Shown piece after piece: positions 1-4,777 of a DNA stretch of 6,483 nt (the stretch's first letter is position 1; every line of letters starts with the position of its first letter). The stretch lies in the NCBI GenBank assembly GCA_003511885.1, contig DOIX01000070.1, positions 1-6,483 of the forward strand, read 5' to 3'. The stretch comes from Cyanobacteria bacterium UBA11153 (GTDB taxonomy: Bacteria > Cyanobacteriota > Cyanobacteriia > Cyanobacteriales > Coleofasciculaceae). The notes beneath the pieces were generated by a model. The model saw only the letters and a list, made by a program, of their open reading frames with translations. It was not told the origin of the DNA and made no database searches. A program made the position numbers and the translations under genes.

Positions 1-29
1 AGGGACTAGAGGCTATTGGCTCTTGGCTT
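1..29. repeat. Degenerate heptanucleotide tandem repeat (STRR-like)
   Basis: Read in steps of seven from base 2, the sequence gives GGGACTA, GAGGCTA, TTGGCTC and TTGGCTT, four units sharing a core close to GGCT. Two exact units of the related heptamer GGGGCTA occur at the other window edge. Short tandemly repeated heptamers of this kind are known from the intergenic DNA of heterocystous cyanobacteria. The units here are degenerate and may continue beyond the window. Confidence 0.45.
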
Positions 30-197
30 ATAAAGAAAACTGTAAAATCAAGGGTTTGAGGAATTGAGAATGTCCTAACTGTCCTGGCGGTTGCTATATC
101 AACTGATATCATGCCATTGCTTCTGTACACCAAGGCGAATGCCTGCTTGACTGACAAAGCGATGCCAAATTGCGGGCTTCGCTATCGCAAATCTTCT
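30..197. other. Non-coding stretch, possible interspersed-repeat remnant
   Basis: No credible coding region is seen on either strand. It contains a small AT-rich palindrome (ATATC at 96-100 with GATAT at 105-109) and a weak imperfect inverted repeat bounded by GCGAT (159-163) and ATCGC (184-188). The segment around 70-97 (TGTCCTAACTGTCCTGGCGG followed by TTGCTATA) resembles, from memory, dispersed non-coding repeats of Nostoc-type genomes. That resemblance was not checked by a search. Confidence 0.3.
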
Positions 198-226
198 AGA
201 TTGGCTTAACCTATGTTAACCAATCT
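198..226. terminator. Imperfect inverted repeat with T tract: upstream terminator or operator
   Basis: AGATTGG-C-TTAAC (198-210) pairs with GTTAACCAATCT (215-226) across a four-base loop, CTAT. This gives 12 base pairs with one bulged C at 205. The downstream bases read TGTTTTT, as expected of a factor-independent terminator for a gene ending to the left of the window. The stem is AT-rich and lies just upstream of the proposed ilvB -35 element, so a dyad operator for a regulator of ilvB is an alternative. Confidence 0.45.
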
Positions 227-245
227 GTTTTTCCAGGGTATGATC

Positions 246-273
246 TGGACAGAAATCTGCATTATCCTATAAA
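246..273 (+). promoter_or_regulatory. Candidate sigma-70-type promoter for ilvB
   Basis: TGGACA at 246-251 matches the -35 consensus at five of six positions. TATAAA at 268-273 is a good -10 element with a 16-base spacer; the overlapping TAAAAT at 270-275 would give 18 bases. Transcription would start near 280, leaving an untranslated leader of about 85 bases before ilvB. The leader has no ATG, and the one TTG is followed after one codon by a stop, so no leader peptide is visible. Assigned by pattern only. Confidence 0.45.
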
Positions 274-335
274 ATAAAGGGTTATCCCCAGCCAAATCAA
301 GTATTTGAGATAGATATTTCGATAGCATAAAAAAA

Positions 336-351
336 CCTTTAGTCCTTTAGT
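336..351 (+). repeat. Perfect tandem 8-mer CCTTTAGT x2 in ilvB leader
   Basis: CCTTTAGT occurs at 336-343 and again, without spacer, at 344-351. The second copy abuts the GAGG Shine-Dalgarno. ACCT at 335-338 could pair with AGGT at 353-356 and partly mask the ribosome site, but this pairing is only four bases long. It could equally be a replication-slippage duplication. Confidence 0.6.
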
Positions 352-355
352 GAGG
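352..355 (+). promoter_or_regulatory. Shine-Dalgarno of ilvB (decides the GTG start)
   Basis: GAGG at 352-355 lies nine bases before the GTG at 365. The in-frame ATG at 407 has no comparable purine-rich site before it (preceding bases are CCAACAGAAA). This favours translation from GTG 365. Confidence 0.6.
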
Positions 356-364
356 TAATTCAGA

Positions 365-2224
365 GTGCGTTCTCAAACCATTGTCAACAAAGAAGTCCAA
401 CAGAAAATGAGTACTCCGCAAACAGGGGCTTTTGCCTTGATGGATAGTCTCAAGCGTCACGGTGTCGAGCATATTTTCGGCTATCCCGGTGGCGCTATCC
501 TACCGATTTATGACGAATTGTATCGCTGGGAAACTCGTGGGGAAATTCAGCATATCCTAGTCAGACACGAACAAGGGGCTGCTCATGCTGCTGATGGTTA
601 TGCTCGTGCTACTGGTAAAGTGGGGGTATGTTTTGGGACATCAGGGCCAGGTGCGACTAATTTAGTCACGGGTATTGCTACCGCCCACATGGATTCCATC
701 CCAATGGTCATTATTACAGGTCAAGTGCCACGGGCGGCAATTGGTTCCGATGCTTTTCAGGAAACGGATATTTATGGGATTACGTTACCAATTGTGAAGC
801 ATTCCTATGTGGTGCGCGACCCCAAGGATATGGCATGGATTGTAGCAGAAGCTTTCCACATTGCTAGCACTGGTCGTCCAGGACCTGTTTTAATTGATAT
901 CCCCAAAGATGTGGGGTTGGAAGAGTTTGACTATGTACCTGTGGAACCTGGTACGGTGAAATTAACTGGTTATCGCCCTACAGTGAAGGGGAATCCGCGT
1001 CAAATTAATCAGGCTTTGCATTTGATGCGGGAAGCCAAGCGACCTTTATTATATGTGGGTGGTGGCGCGATCGCATCGGCGGCTCATGAGGAGTTGCACA
1101 AATTAGCCGAAATATTCCAAATTCCCGTCACGACAACTTTAATGGGTAAAGGGGCATTTGATGAAAATCATCCTCTATCTGTCAGTATGTTGGGTATGCA
1201 CGGGACAGCTTATGCTAACTTTGCTGTAACTGAGTGCGATTTGCTAATCGCTGTGGGTGCGCGTTTTGATGACCGAGTTACAGGTAAACTGGATACATTT
1301 GCCAGCCATGCCCAAGTAATTCATATTGATATTGACCCCGCTGAAGTTGGGAAAAATCGCGCCCCTCAAGTACCAATTGTGGGAGATGTGAAGTTAGTTT
1401 TGCAGGAAATGTTGCGACGTTATGAAGAGCAAGAAATTCCTGCAAATACCGAGCAAACTCAAGAATGGTTAGCCCGAATTAACCGTTGGCGTGAAGAATA
1501 TCCCTTAGAAGTATCACATTATCCCGATTGCATTTCTCCCCAAGAAGTGGTGGTAGAATTACACCGTCAAGCGCCCAATGCTTACTATACAACCGATGTG
1601 GGACAACATCAAATGTGGGCAGCCCAATTCCTGAAAAATGGACCGCGCCGTTGGATTACTAGCGGTGGTTTAGGTACAATGGGTTATGGGATGCCTGCGG
1701 CAATGGGTGTGAAAGTCGCCCTACCCAACGAACAAGTAATTTGTATTGCTGGCGATGCTTCAATTCAAATGAATATTCAGGAATTAGGAACTCTGGCACA
1801 TTATGGCATTAATGTGAAAACAGTGATTCTCAATAATGCTTGGCTAGGGATGGTACGTCAGTGGCAAGAAGCATTTTACGGCGAAAGGTATTCTGCATCC
1901 GATATGGAATTAGGAATGCCAGATTTCGTTAAATTAGCTGAAGCTTACGGTGTCAAGGGGATGCTGGTGACAAAGCCGGATGAATTAGAGGATGCGATCG
2001 CAGAAATTCTCGCATACAATGGCCCAGTTTTTGCCGATATCCGGGTGAAAAGAGATGAAAACTGTTATCCCATGGTTGCACCAGGTAAGAGTAATGCTCA
2101 AATGATTGGTTTGCCGGAACGTCCCAAAAATGAAATAATCGCTGAGGTGATTTATTGCAGTCATTGTGGGGCGAAGACTATTTCTACTCATAGTTTCTGT
2201 CCGGAATGTGGGACGAAACTTTGA
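365..2224 (+). CDS. ilvB: Acetolactate synthase large (catalytic) subunit with C-terminal zinc ribbon
   Basis: Thiamine-diphosphate enzyme that condenses two pyruvates to 2-acetolactate, or pyruvate with 2-oxobutyrate, the first common step of valine, leucine and isoleucine synthesis; cytoplasmic. The 619 residues show the usual order: N-terminal pyrimidine-binding domain (about 20-185, [13 protein letters not shown] at 39-51, catalytic Glu69 in [18 protein letters not shown]), central FAD-type domain (about 205-350, with [10 protein letters not shown]), and C-terminal pyrophosphate-binding domain (about 390-570, metal site GDASIQMN at 463-470 followed by NNAW at 490-493). Pro122 and Trp500, at sites commonly altered by inhibitor resistance, are wild type. 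Residues 598-615 add C-X2-C-X10-C-X2-C, a zinc-ribbon tail absent from the enteric enzyme. GTG 365 is chosen for its Shine-Dalgarno; ATG 407 would remove 14 residues. The regulatory subunit ilvN is not in the window. The gene looks monocistronic, with its own promoter and terminator. Confidence 0.96.
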   Translation: MRSQTIVNKEVQQKMSTPQTGAFALMDSLKRHGVEHIFGYPGGAILPIYDELYRWETRGEIQHILVRHEQGAAHAADGYARATGKVGVCFGTSGPGATNLVTGIATAHMDSIPMVIITGQVPRAAIGSDAFQETDIYGITLPIVKHSYVVRDPKDMAWIVAEAFHIASTGRPGPVLIDIPKDVGLEEFDYVPVEPGTVKLTGYRPTVKGNPRQINQALHLMREAKRPLLYVGGGAIASAAHEELHKLAEIFQIPVTTTLMGKGAFDENHPLSVSMLGMHGTAYANFAVTECDLLIAVGARFDDRVTGKLDTFASHAQVIHIDIDPAEVGKNRAPQVPIVGDVKLVLQEMLRRYEEQEIPANTEQTQEWLARINRWREEYPLEVSHYPDCISPQEVVVELHRQAPNAYYTTDVGQHQMWAAQFLKNGPRRWITSGGLGTMGYGMPAAMGVKVALPNEQVICIAGDASIQMNIQELGTLAHYGINVKTVILNNAWLGMVRQWQEAFYGERYSASDMELGMPDFVKLAEAYGVKGMLVTKPDELEDAIAEILAYNGPVFADIRVKRDENCYPMVAPGKSNAQMIGLPERPKNEIIAEVIYCSHCGAKTISTHSFCPECGTKL

Positions 2225-2227
2225 TTG

Positions 2228-2257
2228 AAAGTTACCCCGCAATGCGGGGTGACTTTT
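2228..2257 (+). terminator. Factor-independent terminator of ilvB
   Basis: AAAGT-T-ACCCCGC (2228-2240) pairs with GCGGGGT-G-ACTTT (2244-2256) around the loop AAT. The stem has 13 pairs, including one U-G wobble and a GC-rich 7-bp core. It begins three bases after the ilvB stop codon and ends in TTTT then ATA, so the U tract is short and partly in the stem. On the minus strand no T run follows, so it probably serves ilvB only. Confidence 0.8.
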
Positions 2258-2421
2258 ATAATTCATCTCGATCAGATGCACCGACAGCTTATTAATTAGC
2301 TAAGATATATTGACCAATAATTGTCTTGAGTTAATTTGGTGCTTCAATGGCTATAGCAGCGCCTAAATCGGGACGAATTACCCAATGTCATAGAAGTTAG
2401 CATGGATAATCTTGCACTAGA

Positions 2422-3762
2422 TTACCGTTGCAGTTGATTAAGTTTATTCTGTGCAGATGCCAATAATTCCTGAGCTTTCCGATAAGCAGTTGTGCCATAT
2501 TGTACTTTTCTCAAGTTATCGATAATGCCCTGAAGTTGACTGATGGCGGAGTTACGATTTAAAGAGTTAGCATCGGCTGGTACGCTAGCAAGTAAGTCTT
2601 GAATTTCTTTTTGGGCGATATCAAGGGCTTCTACAGATTCTTTTTCTGCGGTTAATCGGGTTTGGACGATACCTAAATTAGTTTGATAAGTTGCGAGTAA
2701 TTTTTGTGCTTGTAGATAACCTCGATCTTCCAAAGGCACTTGTTGAAGTCGATTAATTGCTTCTTGCCATAATTTGATAATTTGTTCCCACTCTGTAGCT
2801 GAATGGGGAGGATTTTGTGAGGCTTTAGCTGCGGCAAAGGCAAATTCTTGGGCTGCACCAATTAGGGAACCCGTGCGCTGATTATCTACAGCAAAACCTA
2901 CCAATTTTTCAAAATCCCGTTGGTGGGATTGGAGTTTGGTTTGTGCCATTTTTCCGGCTAAGGTAGCAGGAGGGATTTGTTCAATTTGATCCAGTGCGGC
3001 TTGCCAAGATGCGCTCGCGTTTTGTTTCTCTGTTGGGTTTGATGCTTGTTGGTACTGTGTTTTGGCTTGATTGAGAGACTCTTCGGCTTTCTCTAATCCA
3101 GTTTGCCCATTCTTTTCCTGGAATACTTTTGCTTCCATCCGCGCTACATTGGCACGAGCATTTTCAAATTCATCCAGGGTAAATTTCCAGCTACAGCTAA
3201 ACAAACTACAGTAAAATCTTGGTTCATAACCTAAAAACCAAACGGGCAAACCATCCAAATGTTTTTGTGCTGCTTTAACCTTCTCTTCTCCTAGAGTAAA
3301 ATCAGCCCCACTGGTAGCATTATTAATCAATTGATCCGCTTGTTCAACATTTCTAATTGCCTGCCGATAATCATTATCCATACTAATATAGCTGGGTAAT
3401 AGCAAGATTGGAGCTACTCGCGCTACCGGACGACGGATCATCGGGTAAGGTAAATTAATAATCCAAATTATTCCAGCGGCACTACCAAAAAATATCGCCA
3501 TTCCTGTAATTTTGCTCAGTATTCCTGGCGGTTGATTAAGTTTAGCTGCTTGTTTGATAATTTTTTCGCTAAATTGGGGCAATACATCAACAATATTCTC
3601 CCGCAATTCATCCAGTTTTACCGACTCTCCTTCTTGCGATCGCAATTTTTTTAACCGCTTTAATACTATTTCTTCTTCGACTTTATCAATCGGGGAATCT
3701 CCAGTGCATCGTTTCACTTCGGCACGGAGGAATTCAAAGGCACGCTTATTAAGTCGATTCAT
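2422..3762 (-). CDS. Membrane-anchored helical repeat protein, cyanobacterial family of unknown function
   Basis: 446 residues. Residues 1-80 are charged and helical and probably cytoplasmic. One clear membrane segment lies at about 85-103 (GMAIFFGSAAGIIWIINL), with a shorter hydrophobic patch at about 116-126 (VAPILLLPSYI) after an Arg-rich stretch. No signal peptidase site is evident. The remaining 320 residues are Ala/Gln/Glu-rich and predicted helical. They contain three copies of a pattern Trp/Leu-x3-Ile/Leu-x2-Ile/Leu-x2-Ile/Val-(Pro), with Ala-Gln 20-21 residues after the first position, starting at 253, 332 and 410, which suggests TPR-like or helical-hairpin repeats. Cys185 and Cys190 (YCSLFSC) could form a disulfide if that part is outside the cytoplasm. 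From memory, similar proteins with the PYPMIRRPVAR and LPVWFLGY segments are widespread in cyanobacteria without assigned function. It is convergent with ilvB and divergent from the 3848 gene. No strong Shine-Dalgarno precedes the ATG. Confidence 0.85.
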   Translation of the reverse strand: MNRLNKRAFEFLRAEVKRCTGDSPIDKVEEEIVLKRLKKLRSQEGESVKLDELRENIVDVLPQFSEKIIKQAAKLNQPPGILSKITGMAIFFGSAAGIIWIINLPYPMIRRPVARVAPILLLPSYISMDNDYRQAIRNVEQADQLINNATSGADFTLGEEKVKAAQKHLDGLPVWFLGYEPRFYCSLFSCSWKFTLDEFENARANVARMEAKVFQEKNGQTGLEKAEESLNQAKTQYQQASNPTEKQNASASWQAALDQIEQIPPATLAGKMAQTKLQSHQRDFEKLVGFAVDNQRTGSLIGAAQEFAFAAAKASQNPPHSATEWEQIIKLWQEAINRLQQVPLEDRGYLQAQKLLATYQTNLGIVQTRLTAEKESVEALDIAQKEIQDLLASVPADANSLNRNSAISQLQGIIDNLRKVQYGTTAYRKAQELLASAQNKLNQLQR

Positions 3763-3798
3763 TATGAAGATAGAAGAAATGGATGGTTAGTTTCTACC

Positions 3799-3827
3799 AT
3801 AATATGATTTCATAGAACCAGTAATAA
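3799..3827 (-). promoter_or_regulatory. Weak candidate promoter for the minus-strand membrane protein gene
   Basis: On the minus strand, TATTAT (3804-3799) is a five-of-six match to the -10 element. TTATTA (3827-3822) is a poor -35, 17 bases upstream. Transcription would start about 30 bases before the ATG at 3762. The 85-base spacer must also hold any promoter for the plus-strand gene at 3848, for which no convincing pair was found. Confidence 0.25.
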
Positions 3828-3835
3828 TACAAATT

Positions 3836-3840
3836 AGGGA
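3836..3840 (+). promoter_or_regulatory. Shine-Dalgarno for the 119-aa gene (supports GTG 3848)
   Basis: AGGGA lies seven bases before the GTG at 3848. The spacing fits GTG initiation in this frame better than the overlapping start two bases upstream in another frame. Confidence 0.55.
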
Positions 3841-3847
3841 TTCAATT

Positions 3848-4207
3848 GTGGCAGAAGGACAAAAACAAAACAAACCACTACTTTCGCAAGCACCCTACCG
3901 TGGGAGAGTACAAGCTCAAGGAGATGATATCGAGAAGGATGGTGGCTACAGTTGTCCTTGGGCGCAAAACGTCCCTGTTACCGATCGAGATGGCTTATCA
4001 TTTCTTGCTAAGATTGAAGAACAATGCACCAAGTCTCAAAAAGCACAACGAAAACAGGCTTTTGCTAAGGCTAAACGTTTTGTTAAGCTGGCGAGCGAGC
4101 AAGGTGGTGTAAGACCAGAAGCACAGCCCCGCTCATTTCAAGATAGTAAGCGTACTGTTAGTAATGCTCGTGTTGATATTGAGATATCGTTCGAGAAAAG
4201 TTCTTAG
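3848..4207 (+). CDS. Small soluble protein of unknown function (119 aa)
   Basis: I do not recognise a named family with certainty. The protein starts with a polar tail, then APYRGRVQAQGDD (15-27), a segment with SCPW (35-38), and a charged helical stretch (about 50-85) rich in Lys, Ala and Gln. It ends in RVDIEISFEKSS. There is no signal peptide, membrane segment or catalytic motif. From memory, short cyanobacterial proteins with a YRGRVQAQG-like N-terminus and a VDIEV-like C-terminus exist. Compared with those, the end here may be cut short: the frame stops eight residues after DIE and overlaps the next open frame, so a junction or frameshift near 4185-4200 is possible. First gene of a plus-strand block reaching to 6388. 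The start is GTG with a good ribosome site. Confidence 0.6.
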   Translation: MAEGQKQNKPLLSQAPYRGRVQAQGDDIEKDGGYSCPWAQNVPVTDRDGLSFLAKIEEQCTKSQKAQRKQAFAKAKRFVKLASEQGGVRPEAQPRSFQDSKRTVSNARVDIEISFEKSS

Positions 4208-4548
4208 AGATAACAAAAATTGCCGAAAGACAGTTTTCTTACTATCGAAGAGCAGTAGAAATTCTTGGTCTTGCAGATGAACGTGAGAGACCAACCACCG
4301 CATGTGATATGCTCAACCGTTTACCAAAACAAGAAGCAAAAATGAGATTCCTGGCTTACCAATTTATTTCATCGAATGTTGGCTCGGCATGGTTTAAGTG
4401 GCAAAATGCCAACGATCTTTCAGAGATTCAGCCGGAAAGAGCGGCTGAGTTTATAATTCAAGTATCTCCATCACTTTCAGAAGATACAGTTAAACGACGC
4501 GCTCAAACACTACAATCTTGGCTAAAAATATTTATTGAATACTGGTAA
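4183..4548 (+). pseudogene. Start-less fragment resembling the C-terminal winged-helix domain of type II restriction-associated proteins
   Basis: The frame is open from 4183 (after TGA 4180-4182) to TAA 4546-4548, about 121 codons, but has no ATG, GTG or TTG before ATG 4309. The conceptual protein reads through ERQFSYYRRAVEILGL near its start and ends with a helical segment containing EDTVKRRAQTLQSWLKIF. A RQ-x-x-YY-x-x-A...LGL opening with a T-x-x-RR-x-x-T-x-x-x-WL ending matches, from memory, the DUF7226-type winged-helix domain found at the C-terminus of some type II restriction enzymes and related proteins. Homology-like sequence on both sides of ATG 4309 means that start would remove the first third of the domain, so I treat it as a remnant that lost its N-terminal part, or as the tail of a frameshifted gene with 3848-4207. 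A 79-aa product from 4309 cannot be excluded. Confidence 0.5.
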
Positions 4549-4555
4549 GAAAACC

Positions 4556-4777
4556 ATGACGGATCTCACACTGTCAACAAGTGGTACAAAATGCGATCGC
4601 ACTTTACAAGCAATACCAAACCCATGGCAATCCTCATCCGATCTTAATCCAAGTCAATCGCCACTTGAACCAGCAGCCAGAAGCAGCCGATATAATCCAC
4701 TTTTTACTCTAAACTCCAGAATACTAGGTACACTAAAGAATAAAGCAGATTATCGTTGCTGTAAATGTGCGCTTTGA
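4556..4777 (+). CDS. Small orphan ORF (73 aa) directly in frame upstream of the CHAT-FHA gene
   Basis: Not recognised. The first 50 residues are Ser/Thr/Pro/Asn-rich and probably disordered. The last 13 (KNKADYRCCKCAL) carry three cysteines, C68, C69 and C71. Start ATG 4556 is seven bases after the preceding fragment's stop and has only a weak purine stretch (AAGAAAA) before it. An in-frame TTG at 4535 would add seven residues but lies within the preceding frame. Its TGA stop (4775-4777) is followed immediately by the ATG of the CHAT gene in the same frame. It may be a true small gene whose termination feeds translation of the next one, a decayed remnant, or a leader. Coding status is uncertain. 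Confidence 0.4.
   Translation: MTDLTLSTSGTKCDRTLQAIPNPWQSSSDLNPSQSPLEPAARSSRYNPLFTLNSRILGTLKNKADYRCCKCAL

Noticed and set aside
159..188. Inverted repeat GCGAT...ATCGC in the left non-coding region
   Set aside because: Only five outer pairs and a few inner ones match; GCGATCGC-like sequence is abundant in cyanobacteria, so chance pairing is likely.
280..364. Attenuation leader peptide for ilvB
   Set aside because: The leader has no ATG and no run of Leu/Val/Ile codons behind any start, and no alternative terminator-antiterminator pair was seen.
1985..2281. 98-codon open frame on the minus strand over the end of ilvB
   Set aside because: It is antisense to the well-conserved ilvB C-terminus, runs through the terminator hairpin, and its translation looks like no known protein.
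2258..2421. Possible small gene or RNA between ilvB and the convergent gene
   Set aside because: No start/ribosome-site pair, hairpin with T tract or recognisable RNA motif was found in this AT-rich spacer.
2673..2861. 62-codon minus-strand frame inside the membrane protein gene
   Set aside because: It is an alternative frame within a longer, clearly better-supported gene on the same strand.
3554..3790. 78-codon plus-strand frame opposite the start of the membrane protein gene
   Set aside because: It is antisense to the N-terminal coding region, with Ser/Phe/Asn-rich sequence typical of a complementary-strand shadow.
3846..4112. 88-codon frame overlapping the 119-aa gene
   Set aside because: The frame at 3848 is longer, has better Shine-Dalgarno spacing and contains motif-like conserved segments; this one does not.
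4190..4207. Programmed -1 frameshift joining the 119-aa frame to the winged-helix frame
   Set aside because: The only candidate is GAGAAAAGT, which lacks a proper X-XXY-YYZ heptamer, and no downstream stem-loop or pseudoknot was obvious. A mutational frameshift or deletion is simpler.
4736..4777. Start of an HNH nuclease domain (ADYRCCKC)
   Set aside because: The Cys-x-Cys spacing is not the usual CxxC knuckle, and the frame ends at once with no downstream histidines or second cysteine pair.
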